Source of the DNA: Phycisphaerae bacterium
Lineage (GTDB): Bacteria; Planctomycetota; Phycisphaerae; UBA1845; Fen-1342
Reading direction: 5' to 3'
DNA: 64,000 nt
Assembly (NCBI GenBank): GCA_022072445.1
Contig: JAJVHV010000003.1
Location: forward strand, 73,204-137,203
A program made the translations under genes and the position numbers. Shown here one piece after another: positions 26,958-35,989 of the stretch. The first letter of the stretch is position 1. Every line of letters starts with the position of its first letter. Under the pieces are notes generated by a model. That model saw nothing but the letters and a program-made list of their open reading frames with translations. It was not told where the DNA came from and did no database searches.

Positions 26958-28208
26958 ATGCCGAAAAAATCCGTAGCCGACCTCGTCTGCGCGGGACGGC
27001 GCATCTTCATTCGCGCCGATTTCAACGTACCCTTCGACGCCAACCGCCAGATCACGGACGATCGACGAATCCAGCAATGCCTGCCCACGATCCGCCACGT
27101 GATCAACCATCGCGGCCGCGCCATTCTCACCAGCCATCTCGGACGGCCGACGGGCGATAAGAAAACCGATCGGGAATTCTCGCTCCAACCCGTCGCCGAC
27201 CGCCTGCGCGACCTGCTCGAACGCCCGGTCGCCTTCTGCGCCGAGTGCGTCGGACCGAAAGCCGACGCGGCCGTCGCGGCGATGAAGGACGGCGACGTGC
27301 TGCTGCTGGAAAACCTGCGTTTCCACCCCGAAGAGACGATGATCGACCTGGCCAAAAAAAACCCGGACAAGAAGTTGACCGCCGAGCAGGACGCCCGGCG
27401 GGACACCTTCGCCCGCGGGCTGGCGCGGCACGCGGAGATGTACGTCAATAACGCTTTCGGGACCTGTCACCGCAAGCACGTCAGCATGTACGACGTGCCG
27501 GCGCTGCTGCCGTCCGGAAACCGCGTGCTCGGCTTCCTGGTCGAACGCGAGCTGCAATATCTGGGGGAGGCGCTGCGCTCGCCAAAACGGCCTTTCGTCG
27601 CCGTGCTCGGCGGCGCGAAGGTCAGCGACAAAATCGGGGTGATCCGCAGCCTGCTCGACGTCGCCGACCGGATTCTGATCGGCGGTGCGATGACCTATAC
27701 ATTCTGGGCCGCCCGCGGCCAGGGCGTGGGCACGAGCCTGTGCGAGCGCGATAAGCTCGATCTGGCGCGCGAGCTGATCGCGCAGGCCGGCGACAAGCTG
27801 GTGCTGCCGGGCGATTCGGTCGCCGCCGCCGAGCTCCGCGCCGGCGTCGCGACGCGGACGGTCGAGGGCCCGCTGCCTGATAACCTCATGGGTCTGGATA
27901 TCGGCCCGCAGTCGGTCGAGCGCTTCACCTCCATCATCGCCACCGCACGCACGATCCTCTGGAACGGCCCCGTCGGCGCCTTTGAGACGCCCCCCTTCGA
28001 CGCCGGCACGACCGCGGTCGCGCGGGCCATCGCGGCGGCCAGCGGGCAGGGCGCGATTTCGATCGTGGGCGGCGGGGATAGCGCGGCGGCGGTGGAGCAG
28101 GCCGGGTTAGCCGAGAGATTCACGCACATCAGCACCGGAGGCGGCGCGTCGCTTGAGTTCCTCGAAAAGCGCAAGTTCGCCACCATCGACATTTTGGATG
28201 ACGCGTGA
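26958..28208 (+). CDS. pgk: Phosphoglycerate kinase
   Basis: 416 residues from ATG 26958 with CCGGAG six bases upstream; earlier in-frame codons lack a ribosome site. Transfers phosphate from 1,3-bisphosphoglycerate to ADP. Family blocks: RIFIRADFNVPFD, TSHLGRPTGDKK, VLLLENLRFHPEE, VNNAFGTCHRKHVSMYDV, and the ATP-site GGGDSAAAVEQAG and STGGGASLEFLE. A charged insert (LAKKNPDKKLTAEQDARRDTF) follows the ENLRFHPEE block. It lies between gap and rpe. Confidence 0.98.
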   Translation: MPKKSVADLVCAGRRIFIRADFNVPFDANRQITDDRRIQQCLPTIRHVINHRGRAILTSHLGRPTGDKKTDREFSLQPVADRLRDLLERPVAFCAECVGPKADAAVAAMKDGDVLLLENLRFHPEETMIDLAKKNPDKKLTAEQDARRDTFARGLARHAEMYVNNAFGTCHRKHVSMYDVPALLPSGNRVLGFLVERELQYLGEALRSPKRPFVAVLGGAKVSDKIGVIRSLLDVADRILIGGAMTYTFWAARGQGVGTSLCERDKLDLARELIAQAGDKLVLPGDSVAAAELRAGVATRTVEGPLPDNLMGLDIGPQSVERFTSIIATARTILWNGPVGAFETPPFDAGTTAVARAIAAASGQGAISIVGGGDSAAAVEQAGLAERFTHISTGGGASLEFLEKRKFATIDILDDA

Positions 28209-28218
28209 GCCCGACTGC

Positions 28219-28911
28219 ATGAGCCGCGCCCGGTCGATCCGAATCGCGCCGTCGCTCCTGGCGGCGGACTTCGCGCAACTGGCGGCCGAAGTCCGAAAAG
28301 TCGAGGCCGCCGCCGCCGACCTGCTGCACGTCGACGTCATGGACGGGCACTTCGTCCCCAACCTTGCCATTGGCGTACCGGTGGTCCAGTCGCTGGCCCG
28401 CTGCACCGATCTGCTGCTCGACACGCACCTGATGGTCGAGGACCCCGCCCGGCTCGCGCCAGCCTTCGTCAAGGCCGGCGCCGGAACCATTACGTTTCAC
28501 GTCGAGGTCGCGCCGCGGCCGGAAGAGCTCGTGCGGCGGATTCGCGACCTGGGCGTCAAGGTCGGCATCGCGCTCAATCCCGACACGCCCGCCGACGCCG
28601 TCTTCTCCATCATCGACGCGGTGGACATCGTCTGCGTAATGACGGTCTGGCCGGGTTTCGGCGGCCAGTCGTTCATGCACGAGTGCATGTCGAAAGTCGA
28701 GATTTTGGCCGAGCGGCTCGCACCGCAGCAGTGGCTGGAGGTCGACGGAGGCATCGGCTTGGAAACGGTGCGCACCGCGGTCGAGGCCGGGGCCGACACG
28801 CTGATCGCCGGCACGAGCGTTTTCGGGGCGGGGGACGCGGGCCGTGCGGTCGGCGAGCTGCGCGCCATCGCCCTTGAGGCGGCGGCGAGCCGCGCCGGGA
28901 GCCGGGCATGA
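28219..28911 (+). CDS. rpe: Ribulose-phosphate 3-epimerase
   Basis: 230 residues from ATG 28219; an ATG at 28198 overlapping the pgk stop is a possible longer start. Interconverts ribulose 5-phosphate and xylulose 5-phosphate. Motifs: IAPSLLAADFAQL, DVMDGHFVPNLAIGVPVV with the catalytic Asp and His, DTHLMVEDP, TVWPGFGGQSF and EVDGGIGLETV with the second catalytic Asp. The C-terminus overlaps the next gene as ATGA. Confidence 0.97.
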   Translation: MSRARSIRIAPSLLAADFAQLAAEVRKVEAAAADLLHVDVMDGHFVPNLAIGVPVVQSLARCTDLLLDTHLMVEDPARLAPAFVKAGAGTITFHVEVAPRPEELVRRIRDLGVKVGIALNPDTPADAVFSIIDAVDIVCVMTVWPGFGGQSFMHECMSKVEILAERLAPQQWLEVDGGIGLETVRTAVEAGADTLIAGTSVFGAGDAGRAVGELRAIALEAAASRAGSRA

Positions 28912-29498
28912 AGGTGGCGCTGATACCAGTGGGCGCCTCGGAATGGGGCGAAGCGGGCCGGCTGCTGGGCCGGGCGGAGGTGTCGCTGACCAGCCGCGGG
29001 CGCAAGAGCTGCGCCGACTGGGCTCGGACGCTCCGCAGCCTGCACCCGTCGCGCGTGTACCATTCATCGGACGATCTGGCGGCGCAGACCGCCGGCCTGA
29101 TCGCCGACGCGATCGACGCCCCGGTGAAGGAGGTCCGCGACCTGGACGAGGTGGACGTGGGACTCTGGGCCGGGTTGACCGAGGCTCAGTTGAAGCAGCG
29201 CTACACCAGCGCCTACCGCCAACTGTGCGACGCGCCGCTCGGTGTTCGCGCGCCGGAGGGCGAGGATTTCGACGAAGCCAGCCGGCGGCTGGTTGACGGC
29301 ATCACGCGCCTCGTGCGAAAAAACGGCGCCCCGGCCGTCGCCGTCGTCTTGCGGCCGCTGGCGCTGACGATGGTGCGCTGCGCCCTGGAGGGCCGGCGGC
29401 CCCAGGATCTGCTGTCGGCCGTGCGTGACCACGCCGCGCCGATCGTGATCGACATGGAAGCGACCGGCCCGCGTGCGCCGGCCCAGGAGAAGGCATGA
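28908..29498 (+). CDS. Histidine-phosphatase-fold protein lacking the catalytic residues
   Basis: 196 residues. The overall pattern is that of the histidine phosphatase (phosphoglycerate-mutase-like) superfamily: an N-terminal strand and loop leading to GRLLGRAEVSLTSRGRKSC, SSDDLAAQTAGLIADAI, LDEVDVGLWAGLTEAQL, then a C-terminal strand. The diagnostic RHG is replaced by P7-V8-G9, the Arg of the SSPLxRAxQTA block is absent (Asp/Ala there), and the second catalytic His (SHG) reads L-R-P near 148-150. If the fold call is right the protein is a pseudo-enzyme. It sits between rpe and accD with ATGA overlaps on both sides. Confidence 0.8.
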   Translation: MKVALIPVGASEWGEAGRLLGRAEVSLTSRGRKSCADWARTLRSLHPSRVYHSSDDLAAQTAGLIADAIDAPVKEVRDLDEVDVGLWAGLTEAQLKQRYTSAYRQLCDAPLGVRAPEGEDFDEASRRLVDGITRLVRKNGAPAVAVVLRPLALTMVRCALEGRRPQDLLSAVRDHAAPIVIDMEATGPRAPAQEKA

Positions 29499-30352
29499 CA
29501 CGCCGATCGAAAGAGAGCAGCAGCGCGGCGGGCGACGCGAGCGCTCCGCCGCGGCGCGGCGTCGAGGTTCCCGAGGGGATGTGGATCAGTTGCGAGAAGT
29601 GCAAGCGGATGATCTACCGCGGCATCCTGGAGGAAGAGCTGTTCGTCTGCAACGAGTGCGATCATCACTACCGCGTCGACGCCCGCAGGCGCATCGCGCA
29701 GTTGAACGACGCCGGCACGTTTGAGGAGATGCTGCCCGACCTGGTGTCGACCGACCCGCTCGAATTCACCGACAGCGTGCCCTACCGCGAGCGTCTGGCG
29801 GCGGTTCAGAAGAAGAGCGGCGAACACGAGGCGATCATCGTCGGCAAGGGCTTCATCAAGGGCCGCCCGCTGATCATGGGGGCCATGAACCCGAACTTCA
29901 TCATGGGCTCGATGGGCGCCGTGGTCGGCGAAAAGGTCGCCGCCGCCGCCGAACGGGCCGCCGACGAGGGCCTGCCGCTGCTGATGGTGACGTGCAGCGG
30001 CGGGGCGCGGATGATGGAGGGCATGGTCTCGCTGGTGCAGATGGCCAAGACGTCGGCGGCGATCCGCCGCCTCGACCAGGCCGGCGGCCTCTACATCGTC
30101 GTCATGGCCGATCCGACCACCGCGGGCGTGGCCGCGTCATTCGCGTTTCTGGGCGACGTGATCGTCGCCGAGCCCGGCGCGCTGATCGGTTTCGCCGGGC
30201 CGCGCGTCATCGCCAACACGATCCGCGCGACGCTGCCCGAGGGCTTTCAGCGGGCGGAGTTCATGCTCGAACACGGCTTCATCGACCGCATCGTCCATCG
30301 CCGCGACCTGCGCAGCGAGATCGCGCGGTTGATCGACTTCTGCAACAAGTAG
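29495..30352 (+). CDS. accD: Acetyl-CoA carboxylase carboxyltransferase beta subunit
   Basis: 285 residues. The N-terminal zinc ribbon is visible as CEKC and CNEC. The carboxyltransferase core has the expected IVGKGFIKGRPLIMGAMN, FIMGSMGAVVGEK, GLPLLMVTCSGGARMMEGM and TTAGVAASFAFLGDV blocks, and the FAGPRVIANTIR segment. With AccA it transfers carboxyl groups from biotin to acetyl-CoA in fatty-acid synthesis. AccA is not in this window. Last gene of the gap-pgk-rpe run; its start overlaps the preceding stop (ATGA). Confidence 0.97.
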   Translation: MTRRSKESSSAAGDASAPPRRGVEVPEGMWISCEKCKRMIYRGILEEELFVCNECDHHYRVDARRRIAQLNDAGTFEEMLPDLVSTDPLEFTDSVPYRERLAAVQKKSGEHEAIIVGKGFIKGRPLIMGAMNPNFIMGSMGAVVGEKVAAAAERAADEGLPLLMVTCSGGARMMEGMVSLVQMAKTSAAIRRLDQAGGLYIVVMADPTTAGVAASFAFLGDVIVAEPGALIGFAGPRVIANTIRATLPEGFQRAEFMLEHGFIDRIVHRRDLRSEIARLIDFCNK

Positions 30353-30379
30353 CCGCCGCCGCCGCGGGCTTTCCGGCTG

Positions 30380-30898
30380 CTACGGCTGGCGCCAGCCGCT
30401 TCCCAGCCACGGAATGTCCGCGCCGCAGTCCAGCCGCAGGCGCAGGCTGAGCTGCGCCGCGTGATGCTGGATGTGCCTGATGTTGTAGATGTACAGCTCG
30501 GCTCGCGAGAAGGTCTTGCGCGGGAATCCGCACGGGCCGCTCAGCGACGCCGACGTCTCGGCCGCGAGCGCGTCGGCCGCCTTGGCGCGGCAGTGCTGAA
30601 CGTAGGCGCGGATCGCCGGCCGGTCATAGAGCAGCCGCTGCGGCCGATCCTCCATCTCCTCGTAGTCGCGGAAAATCTCAGGGTGCGTGCGATGGAACGG
30701 CTGCGACTTGAGTTCGGCGGGACTGCGACCCAGATAAACATCCGCGAAAAAGAGCGTGTGAAACGCGACCTGGCAGAACTTGAGCGATCCGACGCGCTCG
30801 TTCCACGCTTCGTCCGGGCAGCGCTCGATGCACAAGTTGAGCGTGGCCAGCGCCGCATCGAACTGACCCGCGAGAAGCTGCTTGAGCGCCTCGACCAT
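30380..30898 (-). CDS. DinB-like (DfsB) family protein
   Basis: 172 residues, four-helix-bundle type. Probable metal-binding histidines are H47 in VAFHTLFFADVYLG and those in IYNIRHIQHHAAQLSLRL. This places it in the DinB/YfiT-like group, which includes metal-dependent thiol transferases and uncharacterised stress proteins. Substrate unknown. A perfect 16-bp palindrome, CGGCTGGCGCCAGCCG at 30383-30398, covers the last codons and could serve as a terminator signal shared with the convergent accD. Confidence 0.85.
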   Translation of the reverse strand: MVEALKQLLAGQFDAALATLNLCIERCPDEAWNERVGSLKFCQVAFHTLFFADVYLGRSPAELKSQPFHRTHPEIFRDYEEMEDRPQRLLYDRPAIRAYVQHCRAKAADALAAETSASLSGPCGFPRKTFSRAELYIYNIRHIQHHAAQLSLRLRLDCGADIPWLGSGWRQP

Positions 30899-30931
30899 GC
30901 CCGCGCCTCCCGCGACGGTGTGCCGCGCTCG

Positions 30932-31837
30932 CTACATGCCAGGCTTGCGCGGCGGATCTTCGTCCAGACCCGTTCCGCTGAAGAGCTGGTTGCTCGGCGG
31001 GTCCGCCACCGTCTCCAGGTCGACGTATGTTCCGTCGCCCAGCGTGCGATAGCCCAGTTTCTCAGCGGAGCGCGTCTCGGCATGGCCGTCGCAGAAGAGC
31101 GCGTTGACGCGCCGCGCATGCCGCGGGTCGACCGCGGTCCGCGGGCTGCCGGCGTCGCCGCTGCCGCGGTCGGAAACGGCGGTCAGGCGCGGCGGATCGA
31201 GCGACCAGGAGTGATTGCCCAGCTCGGCGTAGTCCGTCCCGTTGTTGCTGTAGTCGCGGCGCTGGCTGGTGGGAAATCCCGCGGCGGTGCCGATGGAATC
31301 CGCGCCGAGCACGGTGTTCGCGAAGTTCCGGATGCGCGTGCGGTTCACCGGCCAGTTGTGCGACACACCATTCGTCCGGCGGCAGTTACCCAGGAACTGG
31401 TAGTTGTAGCCGTAGGCGTGGTTGCGCTCGTCGACCCATTCGGGCGCGGTCGGGCAGCGATAGACTTTGCCGTCGTAGTCCTGCCGCTCGTCGCTGGTGC
31501 TGGGGTGTTCGAAGGCGAACAGACCGACGTATTTGCCCATGGTGGCGATCCAGCGCGGGCGATACTTCAGCCCGTTGCCGACTTCGTACCAGTTCGACGG
31601 GTTGCTCGTCCCGCCCGACTCCTTGGGAAACACGCCTGGCACGGAGATGTCGTTGTTCTCGTCGGCGTACATGTGCCAGCCATGCGCCACCTGCCGCAGA
31701 TTCGACCGGCAGACCGTGGTTTTCGCCTGATTCCGCGCGCCCTGCAACGAGGGCAGGAAGAGCGCGATCAGCAGCGCGATAATCGCGACGACCACGAGCA
31801 GCTCGATCAGCGTGAATCCACGGCGGAGGGAAGACAT
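30932..31837 (-). CDS. Type II secretion-like pseudopilin, H-X9-DG (DUF1559 type) protein
   Basis: 301 residues from ATG 31837; the frame extends 13 residues upstream without a ribosome site. Prepilin motif [27 protein letters not shown] starts at residue 5, with cleavage expected before Phe. The C-terminal [12 protein letters not shown] stretch is the H-X9-DG motif. Planctomycetes encode very many such proteins, thought to be secreted or surface pseudopilins of unknown partner. No assembly genes nearby. It shares strand with the membrane glycosyltransferase upstream (76-bp gap). Confidence 0.94.
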   Translation of the reverse strand: MSSLRRGFTLIELLVVVAIIALLIALFLPSLQGARNQAKTTVCRSNLRQVAHGWHMYADENNDISVPGVFPKESGGTSNPSNWYEVGNGLKYRPRWIATMGKYVGLFAFEHPSTSDERQDYDGKVYRCPTAPEWVDERNHAYGYNYQFLGNCRRTNGVSHNWPVNRTRIRNFANTVLGADSIGTAAGFPTSQRRDYSNNGTDYAELGNHSWSLDPPRLTAVSDRGSGDAGSPRTAVDPRHARRVNALFCDGHAETRSAEKLGYRTLGDGTYVDLETVADPPSNQLFSGTGLDEDPPRKPGM

Positions 31838-31913
31838 CAGCGTGATCCTCGGAATGTAACGCAGCTCTTCGGCCAAGCGGACGTTGGAAACGTACCGGCT
31901 GGCCCTGAACGCG

Positions 31914-33863
31914 TCAATCGCGGCGCGCTGATCCGGACGATGCCTCGGATTCGGATGGACGCAGTTCGGCGATCAGCACGCAGCCGTACGAGATGAACTC
32001 GATCCCGCGCGCTCCAAACGACTCTTGATGAAATTGCATCCGCACGTCGCTGGCCACGATCACGTCGGGCTGCTCCGCCTCCGGCTCGCAGCGCTGCGAT
32101 TCGTTATCGACGCCGACGTGGAACAGCCGGAGATCGCGCCCGCTGGGCGCCAGCAGCACCCAGAGCACGTACTCCCAGTCATCCACGAACAGCTCCAGGC
32201 CGACGCGCCGGGCGGCGCTGCTGCGAATCCGCTCGCACGCCGCCCGGAACCCGCGCTCGGAATCCGGCTGCATGATGAAGAACTGACTCTCGCGCGGGAT
32301 GAGCAGGCAGCTTCGGCTGGTGAGCAGCGGACGGTTCACGCTGACGAACAGCGCCGGCAGCGCAAAAAAGAACAGCGCCGCGCCGGCCAGCCAGTGTGCG
32401 ACGCGCGCCGGCCAGCGCTGTGCGTCGCCAGGCGCCAGCAACGCCGCGCTGCATACCAGCGCGAGGATCATCCCCGGCAGATGCAGGCGCGTCGTCCAGA
32501 CCTGCCAGCGCAGCAAAGCCACATAGAACGCCGCACCCGCGAGCGTGACGAGCATCAGCGCCAGCAGCCGCCGCGCGCGCACGCGCCGCAGCCGGAAGGG
32601 CGCGGCCAGAAAACCGGCCAGTGCCACGCACGTGTGCAGCGGACTCGACGCCGTATCCTCGTTCGCGTCGCCGCGCGGCAGCTCGAAGTCGCCCGACGAA
32701 ATCGGGCCTTCGCTGATGCGCATTCCGGCGGCGGCGTGCAGCGACAGAATGCCGCGCTCCAGCGCCGCGTTCGCGCCCGGGATGTTCGTGGCAAGCTGCA
32801 TCGCGAGGTTGCGCACCAGATTCGATGCGAACAGCAGCGGCGTCATCCGATCGTTGGTCAGTTTGAAGTTCTGAATGCCGTAGCTCTGCGGACTGAGCGG
32901 ATCGCCGAACAAGCGGTAGTTTCGCAGCCAATGCGGCCCACACAGCACGAGCGCCGCCGCGAGGCCGGCTGTCGCGGCCGTCAGCGTCGGACGCCATCCG
33001 CTTCGCGCGCAGCGCGCCAGCATCCAGAGCATCAGCCCCGACACCCAGAAGACGGCCGTGGCCTTGGTCGCCACGGCCAGGGCCATCGCCCCGGCGAAAA
33101 GCACGACCTCGCCGCGGGTGCACGTCCGGTCGCCGTCGCGGCCGACCAGCGCTTGAACGCCGCACAGCAGCCAGAACGCGACGATGTAGTTGTTCTGCGT
33201 GCCGCTGGCCTGAAGCACGCCCATCGGCACGGTACCGATCAGCAGCACCGCCGCATGCGAGGCCCACGTGCTCCGCGCCAGCCGGCCGGCGATGCTGCCG
33301 CCCAGCACCAGGCAGCCGCACATCGCGAACCACTGCACCAGGTTCGCGAAGCGGTCGCCGCCCGACAGCGCGTGCAGATGCAGAAAGGCGTACTCGCTCC
33401 AGGGTGCGTTCCAGAGCTGTCGGAGGATGTTGGTCGGGTAATGCCGCAGCGAGCCATTCTGCAGCCAGTGCATCACACGCGGCATGTGATAGGTCAGCGT
33501 GTCCCACGTGTTCGGCGGCGCCGCCAGCGCCACCAGCAGGAGCGCGCTGCACAACAGGACGGCGGCGCCCACCACTGCATGGCGCGGCAGGGTCGGTCGC
33601 GGCCACGCCGGCCGCACGCCGGCCGGTCGATGCGCCAGCAGCACAACGAGCGTGAGCAGCAGCCACGCGCCAGCCAGCGCCTCCCAGCGCAGCAGGTGCA
33701 GCGCGCTGAGCGCCTCGCTGACCAGCGTCAGCGCCGCGCCCCACGCGACGCATGAGGCCGCCAGGACGCGCGGCCACTCGACCGGCGCGCGGCGCGGGCT
33801 GTGCTCAGCCCGAAACAGGCTGACCAGCGCGATCCAGCAGGCGATGGGAAGCAGGACGAGCAA
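31914..33863 (-). CDS. Polytopic membrane protein, GT-C/glycosyltransferase-39-like
   Basis: 649 residues from TTG 33863, the first possible start in this frame. At least ten hydrophobic segments are visible. The first luminal-type loop has [23 protein letters not shown], with an Asp placed like the catalytic Asp of GT-C enzymes; DTLTYH is common in dolichyl-phosphate-sugar-type glycosyltransferases. A soluble C-terminal region (about 540-649) follows the last membrane helix. Substrate and donor are unknown. Exact start is uncertain. Confidence 0.75.
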   Translation of the reverse strand: MLVLLPIACWIALVSLFRAEHSPRRAPVEWPRVLAASCVAWGAALTLVSEALSALHLLRWEALAGAWLLLTLVVLLAHRPAGVRPAWPRPTLPRHAVVGAAVLLCSALLLVALAAPPNTWDTLTYHMPRVMHWLQNGSLRHYPTNILRQLWNAPWSEYAFLHLHALSGGDRFANLVQWFAMCGCLVLGGSIAGRLARSTWASHAAVLLIGTVPMGVLQASGTQNNYIVAFWLLCGVQALVGRDGDRTCTRGEVVLFAGAMALAVATKATAVFWVSGLMLWMLARCARSGWRPTLTAATAGLAAALVLCGPHWLRNYRLFGDPLSPQSYGIQNFKLTNDRMTPLLFASNLVRNLAMQLATNIPGANAALERGILSLHAAAGMRISEGPISSGDFELPRGDANEDTASSPLHTCVALAGFLAAPFRLRRVRARRLLALMLVTLAGAAFYVALLRWQVWTTRLHLPGMILALVCSAALLAPGDAQRWPARVAHWLAGAALFFFALPALFVSVNRPLLTSRSCLLIPRESQFFIMQPDSERGFRAACERIRSSAARRVGLELFVDDWEYVLWVLLAPSGRDLRLFHVGVDNESQRCEPEAEQPDVIVASDVRMQFHQESFGARGIEFISYGCVLIAELRPSESEASSGSARRD

Positions 33864-33948
33864 CGCGTCAACCCCCGCAAGTCGCAGCCGTGTTCGCCGC
33901 CCGCCCGCCGGCGCGACGCGTCCCGGTTGGCCAGGCGCGCTGCCGCAT

Positions 33949-34701
33949 TCAGGCGTGCCCCGTCACTTCGAAATCGGCGATCACGGGAAGATGATCGCTC
34001 GCGACGCGCGCCACGTCCAGCCGGCTGCGGTGCACGTGCAGCAGCCGCAGCGAGCCGCGGTAGAACACCTTGTCCAGCCCGCTCGTAGGCGCGAAGCTGG
34101 GATACGTCTTGATCGACCAGCGCGAGCCGGGACGGTGCGTCGTCGCGCACTCGAAGCCCGCCGGCCTGAAGTGGAACCGCCGCAGAATCCCCGGCCAGTC
34201 GTTCATGTCGCCCGCGATGATGCACGGATGCGACGGGCCGAGCTGCTGCACGTCCGGCGACGCGAGCAGCCGCGAAATCTGCCGGGCGCGCACCGTCGCG
34301 GCCAGGCCCAGGTGAATGTTGAAGATGTCCAACGTGACCGGACGGTGATGGTTCGAGATGACGATCCGCGTGTGCTGCGCGCCGCGCCGTTTGCGCCAAG
34401 CGATCGTCAGATCGAGGTTGTGCTGACGCCCGATCGGAAAGCGCGACAGCGTCGCGTTGCCGTACTTGCCCTTCTTCATGAACACGTTCATGCCGACCGC
34501 GCGGTACTGGTAGCTCAGCCGCCGCGCAAAGTAACTGGCCAGATCGAGGTGCTCCGAACGCGGATGGGCACGGTCAACCTCCTGAAGCAGCACGATGTCG
34601 GCGCTGTGATGCTCTAGCACCCGCTCGATTCGCTCCGGGTCAAACCGCCGGTCGACGCCGATCGCCTTATGAATGTTGTACGTCAAAACCCGAAAACGCA
34701 T
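33949..34701 (-). CDS. Endonuclease/exonuclease/phosphatase family protein
   Basis: 250 residues. Catalytic blocks of the EEP superfamily are clear: LTYNIHKAIGVD (N for metal), IVLLQEVDRAHPRS (E), NIHLG, IIAGDMNDWPG (D and N) and the terminal SDHLPVIADF (D and H). These enzymes act on phosphodiesters in nucleic acids, phospholipids or sugar phosphates; this sequence does not resolve which. It precedes the GT-C-like gene by 85 bp on the same strand. Start ATG 34701 fits the family N-terminus. Confidence 0.94.
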   Translation of the reverse strand: MRFRVLTYNIHKAIGVDRRFDPERIERVLEHHSADIVLLQEVDRAHPRSEHLDLASYFARRLSYQYRAVGMNVFMKKGKYGNATLSRFPIGRQHNLDLTIAWRKRRGAQHTRIVISNHHRPVTLDIFNIHLGLAATVRARQISRLLASPDVQQLGPSHPCIIAGDMNDWPGILRRFHFRPAGFECATTHRPGSRWSIKTYPSFAPTSGLDKVFYRGSLRLLHVHRSRLDVARVASDHLPVIADFEVTGHA

Positions 34702-34981
34702 GGCACTCGATGACGCTCGTCCCCATCCGCCGACCGCCGGCCAACCCGTACGGCACGCGGCGGGCGGAATTGCGGATCATACCGCCGCGACGACGCCGGA
34801 GTGAGCGCCGTACCCCCGAAGAATCCAAGCCCCAAGCGCCAGCGCGCGGGCATTACTTAAGACCCGCCCCGTCTTCGCGCACCGACCCGCCCGCGCCATC
34901 GCGCGCATTCGCGCACCACAGCCCGTCGCATCCGCGACAGGGTCCTTGTCCCGCCCCCCAGTTCAAGCGACCATCTGCGCC

Positions 34982-35875
34982 ATGCATCCGATCATCGACA
35001 CACCCGCCAAGCTCCCCGCCAATCTGCTCGCCGGCTGCCGCACGATGCCGCTGCCAGCCCGGCTGCTGATGTGCCCGCCCGAGCACTTCGACGTGATCGA
35101 CGTCAAGAACCCGCACATGGCGGGAAACATCGGACGCGTCGACCACCCGCTGGCCGCACAACAATGGGCCGCGGTGGGCCGCGCGTTTGAGGCCGCCGGG
35201 GCGCGCGTCGAGCAGATCGCGCCGGTGGCGGGCTGCGAAGACATGGTCTTCTGCGCCAATCAGACGCTGGTCGGGCTCGACCCCGCCGGCCGGCCGCTCT
35301 GCCTGCTCAGCCGCATGCGCTACCCGTCACGCCAGCGCGAGGTGGCGGCGTTCGGCGCGTGGTTCGCCGCCGCCGGCTATCGCGTCCTCGAAATGCCGGA
35401 CGATCGGCTCTTCGAGGGCAGCGGCGATGCCATCTGGCACCCGGGCCGCGGGCTGATCTGGGGCGGCTACGGCCACAGGACCGAGCCGCCGGTGTACGAG
35501 CACGTCAGCCGCGAGTTCGGCGTCCCGGTTATTCGGCTGCGGCTGCTCTCCGAGCGCTTCTACCACCTCGACACGTGTTTCTGCGCGATCGACGAATCGA
35601 CGGTGCTGATCAACCCGAAGTCGCTCGAGCCCGCGGGTGTGGAGATCATCCGCCGGGTCTTCGCTCGCGTCATCGAGTGCCCGGCCGACGAGGCCGACGG
35701 GGCGATGGCCTGCAACGCGACGGCGCTTCTGGGGCGGACGGTGGTGATCCAGCGCGGTGCCCCGCGTGTCTGTGCGGCGCTGCGCGCTTGCGGCTATCAG
35801 GTGATTGAAGTGGAAACCTCGGAGTTTCTGAAATCCGGCGGCAGCGTGTTCTGCATGAAGATGTACGTATTCTAG
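34982..35875 (+). CDS. Amidinotransferase/DDAH-like guanidino-group enzyme
   Basis: 297 residues from ATG 34982; in-frame sequence upstream is not family-like. Features of the pentein fold: LMCPPEHFDVID near residue 29, NPHMAG, FEGSGDAIWHPGRGLIWGGYGHR, FYHLDTCFCAID with the catalytic His, and the terminal SGGSVFCMKMYVF carrying the nucleophilic Cys (C291). Members hydrolyse or transfer amidino groups (dimethylarginine dimethylaminohydrolase, arginine deiminase-like, or ornithine-forming enzymes). The C-terminal Cys position fits DDAH. The upstream 280 bp show no gene and no clear promoter. Confidence 0.92.
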   Translation: MHPIIDTPAKLPANLLAGCRTMPLPARLLMCPPEHFDVIDVKNPHMAGNIGRVDHPLAAQQWAAVGRAFEAAGARVEQIAPVAGCEDMVFCANQTLVGLDPAGRPLCLLSRMRYPSRQREVAAFGAWFAAAGYRVLEMPDDRLFEGSGDAIWHPGRGLIWGGYGHRTEPPVYEHVSREFGVPVIRLRLLSERFYHLDTCFCAIDESTVLINPKSLEPAGVEIIRRVFARVIECPADEADGAMACNATALLGRTVVIQRGAPRVCAALRACGYQVIEVETSEFLKSGGSVFCMKMYVF

Positions 35876-35989
35876 AACTGCGTGCAGGCACCGTCGCGAA
35901 TGCCGTGTGTATGCACCGTCGCGGGGAGCATCGGCCTGGCCGGTGCGAATACGTGCCGTCACATCGGGCGTTCGTTCAACGCTCCGTCG

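Noticed and set aside
35888-35923. Two GCACCGTCGCG direct repeats as a possible CRISPR or attachment site
   Set aside because: Only two 11-bp copies with a 14-bp gap and no cas or integrase gene; chance in GC-rich DNA.
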